Below are positions 12,069 to 24,298 of a stretch of DNA of 64,000 nt, piece by piece. How positions within the stretch are numbered: the first letter of the stretch is position 1; every line of letters starts with the position of its first letter. Below the pieces are notes generated by a model that saw nothing but the letters and a program-made list of their open reading frames with translations, was not told the DNA's origin and ran no database searches. A program made the position numbers and the translations under genes. Source of the DNA: Pezicula radicicola (lineage: Eukaryota; Ascomycota; Leotiomycetes; Helotiales; Dermateaceae); NCBI GenBank assembly GCA_003008705.1, contig PDUO01000081.1:114828-178827 (forward strand). The letters are read 5' to 3'.

Positions 12069-14956
12069 ATGGCCAGCAGCAGCAGCTCACTCTCCCCCCC
12101 CCCTGGAACTCCTTCACGAGCCGAAGCCATCGCAGCCTTTCACGATACATACCACAGGCTCGTCAGCAACGCAGAAACTTCAGCAAGCGACGCCGCCAAA
12201 GCATGGGATTGCTTGCAGAGCGCATACCACACGGAATGCAAAGCAGCTTCAGCACCAACCATCATCTCCTTCCGAGAATGGGTCGTTGAATTGAAGTGCT
12301 TGGAGCGAAATCACATCCTTCGCATGTGCCAGTTCGCGTACAGTCAGCATTTCCAATCCCTGCAAGATGACAAGAAGACGAGTGTCCAGAAATTATGCCA
12401 TCGCTGGAAGGTCTCAGAATGGGATATGTACTTGGATTTCGGGACGAATATTATCAACTCACAACGAGCTTTGACAGCGCTCCTCGCCCTCTCCAGAAAG
12501 TACAACACCGATAGCTTTGCAAACGTCCTCCGGATGCTTGATCAACAGCGGAGGACGAGGCAGAGCACGAAATCGAGGAGTACCGCGGCCGATGTATCCA
12601 TATTTGTTCCTGCAGACATCATCAACGCGCGAAAGGCTGCTGATCTGCTGGAGACGGCAGGTATACAGACGAATGCAACAGAAGGACGTGACGAAGCCCC
12701 CCAAAATGTGACGGTGCGGCGTCGTGCCAGATTCAAGTCAGACGACGAAGGACCTGATATCACCTTTGTTCCGTCCCCAGAGCTTGGTCGTTCACGTCCT
12801 AAGGAGCTAGCCTTCGATGTTTCGAGTATTTTTTCGGATGGCGGGGAGAGTATCGGTGGTGGCAACCAGGATCGATCGGATTGTTCCTCGCCTTTCCAGC
12901 TTCGATTCACAGATGATCGTAATACTGAGGTGGCCTTGAACAATGGATCTGAGCTGGGAGAGGGTCATGAAGACGATTCCGACGAGGACACAGATACACA
13001 TGGCTTGGACGAAGCGGAGTGCGATCCACAGCCCACGCCAACTGAAGCCAATCAAACTCCGCAAAGTCAGCTCGAGGGAATTTTACCAAGTCAGTGTCAC
13101 CTTATCCCTCGATGGGAGAGTAATTCTTGGGGAAATCCAGATGTGAGTCTTGGTAATCGTGGTGCAACTATTACAGCGAAGGATATTCATTGTCTTGAGA
13201 ATGATCGGTGGTTAAATGATGAAATCATCAACTTCTACCTCGAGTGGCTTTGTCAAGCAGCAATGCCTTCTGCAGAGATCTCTGTACTACTCAGCTTCTA
13301 CTACAGCTCTTCCAAATCAACTGCTCTTCGCCGCCTTCATGGCAGATGGATACTCGTGCCAATAAACGAAGGGTCTCATTGGTACCTTGGAATCGTTGGC
13401 AATGCCAGCTTCTTAGGACCGTACCAGGGCATGGAGACAGCTCATCGACCATTTATATTATTCCTGGATTCGTATCGGAAGGATTGCACCCAAGCATTCA
13501 ACAAGCTAAGGACCAAATTGTCGACAGATTACAATGCTCCTCTTGATATAGAATGGATCAAAACAGTTCATGGACTTCAGCAACCTTCAGCAAATGTGGT
13601 AGATTGTGGAATATTTTTGCTAGAACATGCAGAAAGATTCTTTAAAAATCCACTGGATTTTCTTGAGGCTGTTACAGGTAGCAATGGGCTATCTAATTTC
13701 TCCCTTGCGGATATTGCACGAAAGCGGGCAGGCATTCGGGAGTTACTACTCTCCTTGAAACAAGATCTTGACAGAGTGACAAGGGAAAGGGAGATGAGGG
13801 AAAAGGAAAAAAGGTTACTCTGTAAATGTCTCCCAGACCTTCACTATCTTAATTGCTGACGTCTGGATTTAGCCTTCGCTCCGGTGTCTTCACAAAACTC
13901 ACTACCAACTCCACCAGCCAGCAGCACCTCTGAGTCTCTACCGGAAACTCTAGTCCGTCCCTCACAGTTGGTCAATACCTGTCAGACTTCTAGTTGGTGT
14001 CACGCAAATCCCAGTTCCCCCCAGCCTGCATCTACAGTCACCACTCGCGCTCTTAGGCCCGTAACAGAGATAAATTCTCTCACGAAGAATTCTCCTAGCG
14101 ATACAAACTACCAGAACAGTGAACAGACTAGTGGCAAAGACGAGGTCATGGGAGAAGGAAATCGTCCAAGTAGATTGGAAAGGTATACTTTTCCCCCACG
14201 ATATCCACCCACCTGCTAATGTTTTCTAGCGAGGTTATTAATCCTTTTCATCGAACACTCTCTGTCAGGGATTGTTTGGATATATTCTATCAAGATTTCG
14301 AGCTAGACATCCACATGCAAGACAAGAACGCCGCGACTACAACAATGAGAGTATTGACACAACATTTCGAGATGGTTTTTAGCAACAAAGGCATCAATAC
14401 GGAAGACCTTGGAACATTTAACGAGGCTGACATCTGGAATGATGTCCCAGATCCACCTCCTCTTCCTCAGCATAGCGGACTGATCAAGTCCCTCAAGCGG
14501 AAACGAGCAGAATTTGAAAAGGACTTCCTCATTTATAGACAAATCCTCAAATATAGGTCACAGAGAAGGGATGAGCTGTCCTCTGCCAGCAACATATATG
14601 AACTTCTCTCTGAAACCCACAAGGAAACAGCGCGGATTGAAAAATCAATCCAAAGCCTTTTACCACCAGGGTACCGTTCTCTCGAAGAGATGCGCAATGA
14701 CCGGGCCCAAATTGCTCACCTTCTTCGCTTTTACTCGTGCGATATTGACGAGAAGATTCGTGCTGAGGAGGCGAGGTTGGAGGGTTTAGAGATGGAACTC
14801 AAGGTTTGCTTTAATAAGAGCAGTCTTGCGATGAGGAATGCTGGCATTTTAAAGGAGTATTTCTTGGATGATTTGAAAATGGTGGAAGAGGTCGTTGATG
14901 AGGTTGAGGAGGAGAGGGAGAGATTGCAAGGGCTTATTAAGGCGATGCCTATATAG
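12069..14956 (+). CDS. Ulp1/SENP-type SUMO-specific cysteine protease with coiled-coil tail
   Basis: I assemble three exons: 12069-13821, 13873-14182 and 14230-14956. The introns (51 and 47 bp) have GT..AG ends and TGCTGAC or GCTAAT branch points, and both junctions keep frame, giving about 929 residues. The C48 peptidase domain lies at about residues 365-540. It holds CLENDRWLNDEIINFYLEW (substrate-binding 'WLND' signature), the catalytic His in GSHWYLGIVGN, the Asp in LFLDSYRKD and the nucleophile Cys in VVDCGIFLLEH. The N-terminal about 350 residues are Ser/Pro/acidic and probably disordered. The tail after residue about 690 is Glu/Lys/Leu-rich and likely coiled coil (for example EEVVDEVEEERERLQGL). 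The family removes SUMO from conjugates or matures SUMO, usually in or near the nucleus. The start at 12069 is the first ATG of the open frame. The gene has no stops, unlike its neighbours. Confidence 0.88.
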
Positions 14957-15348
14957 CCAGGAGTGCAGATAAAATGTTCTTGGTTGTAACTATTGCTATG
15001 GTAGTAGTTAGGGAGGAGTTAGTTTACTATCCTAGTAGCTGAATAAATGAAGAGCTTCAACTAGTAATTAGTAATCTCTCGTACATTTTAACCTATAGTG
15101 TAGCCTATAAAGTGTATTACTCGAGAGGATTTCCTCAATCACACCAAAGATCTCTGGCTTTGCTGGGCTGTCGCCGCGGGCTGTAGCGCTGGAGAGATAG
15201 TAAGCGGGGCCCAAAATTTGAAAATCGTCCTGAGTATAATAGCTGTCGAATTTTAGCAACATGTATAAACCTTCGGGCACCGATAAGTAGAATAACAAAT
15301 TATAGTTCTATACTTAGTAGTGACTGTAAATCTTCCTCCTTGTCCTTA
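14957..15348. other. Short intergenic stretch with an unassigned minus-strand frame
   Basis: A minus-strand frame at 15298-15068 (contains LLKFDSYYTQDDFQILGPAY and KPEIFGVIEEILSSNTLYRL) looks protein-like. It may be a further module downstream of the nucleoside-phosphorylase domain or part of another decayed gene. I cannot assign it. Confidence 0.35.
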
Positions 15349-16299
15349 TTAAAATACATCTATAGCAACCTCATTGATAGTACGTGTCGTGGCTCCTTCG
15401 GATGCAGGTATGACCGACAGGACCTCCTTGGCACATGCAGCTGCAGTCGCAGATGCGTACGGCTGCCATTTCTTGTTTTTGTGAGAGTCAGCATAGTTGC
15501 ATATACCCCGAATAACAAGGCAAGGGAAGTCGTTCATTAGTCCGGCCGCCTCCATCTCAAAGCACATCACTCCGCCTAGCTCCTCGCTAAGTCTGTCACT
15601 TGTGATACCATCCTTCATGACCTGGTTGCGTAATGCTATTCTGCCGCAGTAGATCGCAATGACTTGACCCTTTCGAGGTATCCGCTTTACTTCCTTCTCT
15701 TTACTGCATTGCTTGTATATTGCTCCTCTAATATGGTTATACATCGTCTTGAATAATTTATGAGGCCCTACCGTGTCACGACTAAAGCTTTCTAGCTTAT
15801 CAAAGGTGGATAGATACATAGTAAGTTTGCCTTGAAGCTTTGATACCGCGTTGAGCAGCATAGGCGGCGGTGCGTTAAGCGATCCTGTTCGTGTTATGTG
15901 TCCGCCTGCCCCTGTCTTTCCAAAGTCATATTGCACCACGCCTCCATGCTGCAGGTGAGGTTGACTGATTACCACATCCCCAAGTCGTATATCGCATTCG
16001 GTGCTGGGGACTCCACCGCCAATGCTAACCATTAGGCTAAAGCGGATTGATGTAAAGGTAGTTATTCGAGCCGCAACCGTGGCGGTAGATTGGGTCCCCG
16101 TGTGTCCTGCTGGGAGGCAGGCAAGGACAACATTATAGTCACCGATACGGCCGAGTGTGTAAAGGCTGAGGTCCATACTGTCTTGAGCGGGGCTCTCGTA
16201 CTCCTCATCCAGCATCTTTTGCGCTGCATCAAGCTCGATGGGAAGGGCGCATATCCACCCTATAGTGTAGTCTCTGGCTTGAAGGCGGCGTCATCTCAT
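15349..16299 (-). pseudogene. Nucleoside phosphorylase (PNP/UDP family) domain protein, early stop
   Basis: The minus strand reads RDYTIGWICALPIELDAAQ near 16265, the standard opening of fungal phosphorylase-superfamily domains attached to NLR-like proteins. It continues openly through VSIGGGVPSTECDIRLGDVV, then VMCFEMEAAGLMNDFPCLVI and RGICNYADSHKNKKWQPYA to a TAG at 15349. The nucleotide-binding GGG loop, the 'MEAAG' motif and the 'RGICDYADSHKNKxWQ' motif (here CNY) are all present, about 310 residues in total. A candidate start at 16299 is followed two codons later by TGA (16291-16293), which would be Arg with a C-to-T reversal. Translation could begin at 16215, but that would remove the first strand of the fold. 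In fungi this domain is usually the N-terminal sensor or effector of NACHT/NB-ARC proteins. No NTPase follows clearly here, so the protein is truncated or solitary. Confidence 0.75.
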
Positions 16300-16379
16300 G
16301 GATAAGAGGGCTGTCTCGTCTTGGTTAACTGGTGTTGCGGTTAACGCTGCTTCTTCAGCTTAGAGAACCGCTTGTCGCA

Positions 16380-18330
16380 CTATGGCTTCCTGCTTGATGT
16401 CTTCTGATACCTCCTTGAACCTATATGTCTCATAGTCCAGGCCATATCCAGAGCACTTTCGGGAATAGCCAGTTCGTCAGTTTCAACATGATCTTGTAAA
16501 AGATCTGGAATTTCGGCGACTTCTTCACTATCGGAGGCCGGTAAGCCCTTAGTCGGCTCGCTTGGTTGGCCTTCCTGCTCTACTAAGCTTTCCTTCCACA
16601 TTGTTGATCTTATAGCATCTAACGCTTTGACGGAACTAGTATTGGAGCTACTATCTTCGCGATTGTTTCCTGCTTCCAAATTTTCTGGGAGCAATCAAAG
16701 AGTGAGAAAGGTAAGGGAGCACAAATGCATAGCAATGTGGATGTCCATTGCCTTGTTCCCTGTCAGTTGGTTTTCCGTGTCTATCGGCGGGCCTTAAAAG
16801 TTGGCTTCTGTATTCTGTCCACCTGTATCTTTCTCTGGTTTAATACCATCGTCCCAAGCGACCCTCTTTCCTGGCTTCTTGACGGTATCGCGTTTTGCGG
16901 CAGAGATAGGTGGACCATTACCCGGCGTCTCTCTCATTTAAAGTTTCGGAATTATTACTTTCGTTGTTTACACGCTTCTTCACTCGTTTCTGCGGATCCT
17001 TTGAAGGATCATTGTAACACAGCGGACATATATTGGTTGGGCGTGAAAGCTGGACTTCAATCACTGGTTGTTCAGTTGTCAAATTAGCACAAGAGGTGCA
17101 ATTAGGGTAGTCTTGGTCGTCCCGATGTGAGGTTGAGCTCACTTCAGGATGGCAAGCGACTCGATGTTTTGCTAGGCTCTCAAGATTGGTGAACAAGACA
17201 ACTGCGTCTGGTCCGTGGCTTGGCCTCTGGCACTTCCAAGACGATGTTGGATGCACAAATTCAGACCAACGCTCGCCATGTTTGTCGACCATGTGTGCAG
17301 CCCATGCTTTACTATCGGCGAAAACCGAAGAAGCTTGGCAAGATTCGGAGAGGCAGAGATATGGCTGAAGGTCCTCTTCCACGTGGCGTCTAACCTTGTG
17401 TTACTGAAGACTTCTCCAAATCACAGCATCTACATACTCCTACCATGCGTTGTCTTTGTACCGCTCTCGAGGGTGGAGTTTGCGACAAAATTGGCAACGT
17501 CCATGGTGTTCATCCCTCGTTAGCTTCGGTGGTCGAGGGAACTCAACTTGGACAAACCGTGCAGAAGTAGCTGGGGGTTTTGGAGTTGCATTTTTCTCTT
17601 CCTTGATTGCGTAGACTCTCAGCCGCATTCGGATAGAGTTCTTCCATAACAACCAACGCCAACTTCCCGAATTTTCGAAAATAGTCCTCGTTCTTCTCTT
17701 TGTGTTGGAAAGCCATGACCTGGGTGGGCGAAGTAGATGTGGATGACTGCCTGATTGATACTGCAATCCCGTTGAGTTGATTTAAGGAATCCCTGATACC
17801 TTCGAGGGCAATCTTATCCTGATCTGAATTTTGGGCGCCATTGTCCGACATGGACTCCTCCGAGTAGTCCGAGTCTGCACTCTCTGTATACTCTTCTTTA
17901 GACGGAAGTACTGTCGGGTTTGGTTAGCGTAGCCTTGTCACGACCAGTCGACAGCAACGCACTTTGAACGATGTTGTCACGGAGTATGTTAAGCGCAAGT
18001 AAAACCATATCTCGGTAATACTTATTCCTTCTCAACCTTCTGTCGAGACTGGCAGATTGAGGCGCGAAAACGCCAAGATATAATGCCCAAAAACCATAGT
18101 GCGCATAGAGGTCTAGCACGAGACGTCGGATACTTGTCTCTTAGCCAATTCTGACAAGTCCACTCCTCTCTATTCGAGTTGTGATGCTCTTTGTATTTGA
18201 GGATGGGATATCTTCCGCATTATCAATTGCTCTTCTAAACAACTCGTCGCACTCATTGCAAGTTTGAAGATGGATGCTTCTTCGCCGCTTGTTTAGGTCG
18301 TAGCAGGATGATCGATGTCTTTCTCAGATC
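16380..18330 (-). pseudogene. Broken fungal C2H2 zinc-finger protein
   Basis: Four minus-strand segments line up in order as one protein. The first is ECDELFRRAIDNAEDI near 18255 and YGFWALYLGVFAPQSASLDR near 18090, the N-terminal helical domain typical of these proteins. The second is FRKFGKLALVVMEELYPNA near 17680. The third, after a frameshift, is GRCQFCRKLHPRERYKDNAW near 17470. The fourth is the finger region VEEDLQPYLCLSESCQASS with AWAAHMVDKHGERW (17380-17260), where C-x5-C and H-x4-H are visible. A C-terminal segment with NTSSVKALDAIRS and ALDMAWTMRHIGSRRYQ ends near 16380. In-frame stops and at least two frameshifts break it. This family often sits beside NLR or phosphorylase genes in ascomycetes, as it does here (next gene downstream on the same strand). 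A role in signalling or incompatibility is only inferred from that association. Confidence 0.65.
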
Positions 18331-18599
18331 CTATTGTTATGTCTAGACTGGACAAGGCTTGTCACTGCTTATTGTATTTACGAACTTTCCCTCTGAACCT
18401 TCAGACATATCAAATCAGCTTCCAGGGAGACAATAGAGGCGTTTCGCAACACTTACAAAAGCCAGCGGACACGAGACATCTCGAGAGCTGCTTCTAAGGT
18501 TGAACGTTGGGCATCGCTTCTTGCGTCCAGGCGTCGAGGACAAGGTGCGCAGAACGGTCTCCTACCTCGCTAGAGACATTATCCCTATTTATGGCCCTT

Positions 18600-19120
18600 G
18601 AGATACCGGATCACAAGGTTAGTCCATCTAAAATCAACCTGCTCGATAGTCCCTTATGCATTCCCGCTCTTTCGAACCCTTCGCTGGTTAAATGTTATAG
18701 AATCCATTATGGGCCTTACTTGACCGATTACACCTTCTACAGGACTCTTTTCGGACTCCGAGTCCTATTCCTTCGATGCTGCCATTGACCAGTGTCCTAG
18801 ATAGCCCAGAGTGGAGGCTTCCAAAATGCCTTAGAGAACTGCGTTATTTCATCACGAAGTCCCATCTTCCTCGTGTGAAAAGGCTACAGCAACTTAAGAA
18901 TTATAGTCGCAAAATTGACTTCGAGTTGCGCCGCCTTCTCTTTGAGCTCCTTTGAATCCTAGAAGACCTGGAATTCCAAGATGACCTCAACTCGGGTGGT
19001 TCCGTCAACCGAGCTGTCGGTCAGCTTCCCATCTTGTACAAAATGCTCGATGGCCAGGTTAACAAGGATGTTGTTGCGCCGCCCTACCCCAGTGACCCTA
19101 AAACACCGAAGCACCAACCA
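18600..19120 (+). pseudogene. Decayed unidentified coding segment upstream of the RdRP relic
   Basis: One plus-strand frame reads SVLDSPEWRLPKCLRELRYF near 18790, then SHLPRVKRLQQLKNYSRKID and LRRLLFELL-stop-ILEDLEF, then VNRAVGQLPILYKMLDGQVN and KDVVAPPYPSDPKTPKH to about 19105. Only one stop interrupts about 110 codons, and the stop fits a CAA/CAG-type change. I do not recognise a domain. It may be an N-terminal exon of the RNA-dependent RNA polymerase gene that follows, or the tail of a separate gene. Confidence 0.4.
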
Positions 19121-19528
19121 ATATTTTCATTGCTGTGCATATGCAGCTGTACTACAGGCTCGAGCAATGACCACAGAGAATGTCCTTCAGCGGGCCAGTA
19201 ATATTCAGATGTGATCTTGATCCAACAGAATGAGCAGCTAATTCGCTGCACCTAAGCCTTAATTTCTCGGTCCAGAAGTTCAGCCTACTCAACAAGTTGA
19301 GCCATCTCACCTCCTTCGCCTGCGAGAACCCGTTACACCTTCATGCCTCAAAGCTACATCAGCTTGTTAAGAGTCAGACTGATATGAAGTTTCCTTGAGG
19401 ACAGAAAAATCGATCTTTCCAACATGTTGTTGTTCTCTCTTTCCCCACTGCCTATTATTCCTCGTAACATCAATACCGGCGACATCTTGAATCTTCACTT
19501 TTCTGGATTTCTGCTACAGAAACACGAG

Positions 19529-22500
19529 ATGGAAGCCGAAACTCAGCCTGATGGGCCACTCGGAATGGAGGTACGATTGACTGGCATACCATCCAACACG
19601 TCTGCCGCCGTGGTCAAGGCAGCACTTACAAATGAATCCTTGAACAGAATCCAGCATAACTTCCCGGTCATATCCGAACAGTCCGCAGAAAACTTCTTCT
19701 AGGAATCCTTTGATGCTCATGAAGTTCATCGTACAAGGAGCGCCAGGCTCATTATACCGAATGATCAGGATGGCGGCAGTGCTGGTGCCGATTTAATTGG
19801 CCAAACCATCGCTGTCCGAAATGACGAAGGCCGTATCGTTGCTCAACTTCAGACGGAGGAAGTAGAAGTCAAAAACGTGCAAACGTCGAATAGAAAGTTC
19901 GTAGAGCTCCGTGAAAAACCCCTTGCCGCAGCCCAGAGCGAAGGCATTCAGGACGGCCGACCAGGTAAAGTGCGCAGCATCTCCTGTGGAATATTTTAAC
20001 GAAGACAAACGATTCGAAACGTACTACACCTGGGAAGCAGAAGCCACACGCAAGCTGGGCCCATTCACCTACTTTGGCGACGTGCAGCCAAAAAAGTTCA
20101 CGGCCGGATTGACTGAAGTGGGTGACCAATGGGAGTATATGGACCTTCATACAGAAAACATCAGAGGTCTCATTTTCGAAGAGCCCGAAGACGCTAATCA
20201 GCATCATCGAGTGGCGTATTTCGTAGTCGATAGACCTCCGCAGTTCTATGAACATGAACATGCCCCAGCACCGAACGACGAGACTCAAGGGCAGCCATGG
20301 GCACACTCCAGAGTACCATATCCCGCGACGCGAGAGCACACCTCAAAGGTTTAATTGGGTTATTCAGTTCTTCTGGGTCTACAGGATTGACTACGAGCCC
20401 ATTCAGGACTTTAATTTTGCTTCTTATCGACCACACTTGAGTAAAGAGCAGAGATAGGATCTTTTCTGTTTCGATCATCCTATCATTGAGAGATCAGCCC
20501 GAGACTTAACCGAGACTCGAGGCATCGTGCTCGCAAATATAAATAAATAAATAAAACCGCCAAAAAAAACCTCAGCTCTCACTAGGTGTCAAACTGGCCG
20601 TCTTCGGATTACTTTACAACTACAATGTGGCCGTATCATCAGCTGACGCGAAATGGCTGATGGACAGCTTGATCAGGCTTGGCTCCCAGTTGACGCGTAA
20701 CTATACTTGTCTCTTTGGTGACACGGTAACAACGTTTGCACAAGGCATCAGGACGGATCACCTTCGATCACTTCAACGCTTCCATAGGCTCTTGGAAGCG
20801 AGCGCTCCCAGATACCTGGAAAGGTTAGAAGGACTTACAGCCTACCCGGAGGACCTATACAAAGAGAAATTCGATTCAAAGGAATGGAATGGAGAGATAC
20901 TAAAGCAAGAGCTCCACAAAATTCCTCCACAGGAGTTTTTGAGCTACAGATTTATCCGTTACATTTTGAGCTTCAAGGTCCTGTTGATCCCACTCACAGT
21001 TTCGTCATCGATGAGTACATAGAGTGTATCGAGAATTTCCTGCGGGTTCGACTTGTTGACAATACGAGAAAGCCGTTGAAGCATGAACCTGGAGTTGACA
21101 TCGACAACATTCTGGAAGAGGGTGTGCTTCCGATCTTGCAGAACAATATTCAGATACTCCGACCTATTCTTTTAACTAACTAGAAATACGAATTCCTTGG
21201 TTACACTCTTAGTGGCTTGAAGAAGAAAAAAAGTGTCTAGTTCTTTCTCAACTAGGTAAGATCTGAATAGACCGCAGAAAAGATCAGAACCGATATTGGA
21301 AACTAGGACAGGGAAGACAAGAAAAATCTAAATAGTGACTTATCCCGAAGCCCTTCCAAATGGGGTACTTGTCTCTCTTTGACTTTCACAGAATCAATTG
21401 AAGTCGAACGGCTGAATCCGACAGAATGGGTCGTCATACGCGATGATTTCTCAGCCAAAGCCGATAGTCCGTTGAAAAACACTGACGGTTGCGGTGTCAT
21501 CACTCCCGAGTTTGGAGACGTAATTGAGAAGATGCTCGAGGATCGCTATAGCTTTTTGGTAAGACAGGCAATCTTCTTTCGCTGCGTCATCAAACAGTAG
21601 ATTAAAGTTATCTTTATGCTAATGTTGCTATTAGAGAGCAAAGGCATTCCAGATACGGTTTGGAGGTGTCAAAGGAGTTGTTTACTTAGGATCTTAATCT
21701 CTTTTCAACGGCCAGGCCCCTCAGGTGAAAATACTGCCCAGGAAATCTCAAGTCAAATCTCACGGGGGTTGGAAATATTCCCAAAGTCTCCGACTAGTAT
21801 CTATAGTTGGAGATGGTCACGAAAGCCTCTTTTTTGATGCTGCCTTGAAAGCATTTGAAGACATCGGTGCAAATATCGGCGTTTTGATATTCTCCATCAG
21901 ATCTTCAGGATTCCGGACGATGGAAGAGAGACTGGGGTAAAGTCTCGTTACATCTTGCTCAAGCTTGCGGCTCGCCTCGCAACACTTGGGGTTGTCCCTG
22001 GAGACTACAACAATTCTTTTTGCACCTTCATCTAGCCCGGCTGGCTGAAAGGGCACATTGAAAAGATCTGTTCAAAATTCCAATTCTAGACTTATGCAGC
22101 GTATTGGGTCTTACTGATGACTATCAAGTTCTGAAGCAGAATCAAGTATTCGTTTGTTCTCGAGGCGAACAATGCGCGGTCGTGTCTTCACCTATTGGGA
22201 TCTAATAATACACACTGGCAACATTCAAACGGCCACCGCCATCGATGAAGATGAGCTTAGAAATCGAATACATATGAATCTGGATATATATCCAAATCCA
22301 GTCGAAGTGGTTAAGGAATTGCTCGGTATGAACAATATCGTCTTTTTCTCGCAATTCGATGGTCCACCTTTACCCAATCAGCTTTCTAGTAGAGATCTTG
22401 ATGGCGACAGATTTGAAATTGCCCCCGAAACCTGCAGCATTTGGCAAGCGGAACATCAACTCGCAGTTCCAAATGATTACAATAATGATGGACAAAAAGT

Positions 22501-22985
22501 TTAAAATGGTGATATAGACCCGTTCGATATCAAGCAAGTCGCAAAATTTATTACTGAATACATTAAGAACAACTAGTTCGATGTCTTACAGGATAAACTC
22601 ATGTATCTAGTAGACCATAGCCCGATCGGACTAAAGGACGATAGAGTCAAACGGATGGCGCCGTACTTGTCGAAGGCTGTTGACTACGCAAAGAGGGGGC
22701 AGGAGGTCTAAAACCCAGAATTCCAATCGAATAAGAAACCCGACCTTTTACGTGCCTCCGGCCAATCGTTATACTATTATTTTAGAGGCGTTGTACCTCA
22801 CCTTCCGTTGCGCAAGTTGAGAGGAGAGATAATAGCACTCCATATGAACATCAAGGAAAAGTACGTAAAAGCTTCAAAGGGAATAAGGCCAAAGTGCATT
22901 TTACTATATGCTATCTGGGATGTTATTAATTGTACAAGACGCGCAGATGTAGAGGGGTAGAGCTTTACTCCGGGCCCTACGTGCA
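19529..22985 (+). pseudogene. RNA-dependent RNA polymerase (RNA-silencing type), decayed
   Basis: The plus strand carries collinear pieces of a cellular RdRP. There is an RRM-like beginning (MEVRLTGIPSNTSAAVVKAA, 19565) and a body with YYTWEAEATRKLGPFTYFGD and RVAYFVVDRPPQFYEHEH (19.9-20.3 kb). The signature order then follows: DGCGVITPEF (near 21486), FGGVKGVVYLG (near 21660), GRVFTYWDLIIHTGNIQTAT (near 22180) and PLPNQLSSRDLDGDRF. The catalytic DLDGD triad sits at 22394-22408. A C-terminal helix region AVDYAKRGQEV and NKKPDLLRASG (near 22690) completes it. About 1,150 codons are spanned, close to the family size. Frameshifts (for example near 19960) and stops (19700, 22502, 22574, 22709) make it non-functional. 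The family (QDE-1/SAD-1/Rdp1 types) makes double-stranded RNA for quelling or meiotic silencing. Confidence 0.8.
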
Positions 22986-24298
22986 TCTACCAAGAATCTC
23001 AACTTATGTATCTCATCTTCTTCTAACTTTCTAGTTTCTCACCTTGTACATTTCCGACTTATACATTCTTCCACAATGGTAGGCTCTTGATACACTACTT
23101 AGGCAAACCAAATGATAGCTTGAATCTTCCATTGACACTGCCTCACATTGGCTTAAGTCTAGCAATACGGTATACTAGCAATGCACGTCTCCCTTGCCGC
23201 CACAGCATGCGAAAGAGCTTAGAGGCAGCAGCGAGCAGTCAGTATATGAAATCGTGTCTTTCGGTTACCAACCACTGGAAACTTAAGGGAAGCCGAAAGG
23301 AGAATACAAGTTTAAGAAGGAAGCTCATTTAAACACAATTCAGTGGGCTGACAAGTAATAACTTATGAATCGTATATAATTTGATCCGGTGAATTGGTGT
23401 AGCCGTTGACGGCTACACTAAGAGAAAGCTGGACATGATATTGCAAGATATTCGCGTACAGGTATGGTGTATAGATTCTGTATGAGATACAATATACAAT
23501 GGAATTGTTATCAGTTGGATTGAGGAGTTTTGTTGGTATAGGGATGTTAAGTATGGCATATTCTGCGGGCGTTGAGGGTATAAAGAGTAGACAGTGGACA
23601 AATACAAAGAAAGACTTGAGGCACCTACTATAGCAGTGGTCCCTGCCGTGCTGTTCCATGCATGGCGGCACCAATTCCTAGCTTCTGATTCAACCAACTT
23701 CAAGTTTTAGAAGGCGCCTCTTCCTGCCGTCAGATGCCGATGAACATTACTCAGGCTCTGTAGTTGGGCATTATCTTGATAGTACAGCAGCATTTCACGG
23801 CTCGTGAAATATAGGTGCCGAGGTCCGCACTACCAGTACAAAAAGAACATCACGCGTGGCTTTTAACCTTACATTTCATTGGGGAGGGGGGACCTGATTC
23901 AGCCCATTCTCTGGCTGCGCTCCGCCCCGTTCAACCCCGCCTTGAGGCTGATGCAGCAAAACAGGCCAATAGTCCTTAAGATGGATAAAACCTTCTAGGG
24001 CTTTAGAAAGGCCGACTGTAACAGACAGCGAAACTCCACTGCGTGCAGTGCAGGATAAAGCATAGGAGACAGATACGGAGCAGTAAGCGAGGTCCGGCTG
24101 CTACAACAATTTTTCCACCACCGGTAACAGCTAACGTTAAAGCCTAACAGCCATTGGAATCTATTATATTTTCTCGAATCTAAGGGTGCTGCGATGTAAC
24201 TTTATACAAGGATAACCGGGTGTAATCATTGAACTCTCAGCCCTTTGCCCTTCTTTCTAAACAGCGCAAGGCAGGAAGAGAGAGCTTTTAGTTGAATA
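22986..24298. other. Intergenic between RdRP relic and hAT transposon
   Basis: Frames at 23087-23332 (plus) and 23363-23703 (minus) have no motif I can name. Base composition rises in AT towards 24300. The only structure noticed is the palindrome at 23397-23418, listed separately. Confidence 0.4.
23397..23418. repeat. Perfect 10-bp-arm palindrome with 2-base centre
   Basis: GTGTAGCCGT is followed by TG and then ACGGCTACAC. The two 10-base arms are exact reverse complements. It could be a protein-binding site or a small hairpin. No adjacent intact gene gives it an obvious role. Confidence 0.7.

Noticed and set aside
12459..13089. Minus-strand frames inside the protease gene
   Set aside because: They are antisense to the intact Ulp1-type coding sequence.
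14219..14956. Separate 245-residue gene starting at 14219
   Set aside because: The ATG lies inside an intron; two in-frame spliced junctions join this segment to the protease, so it is treated as the last exon.
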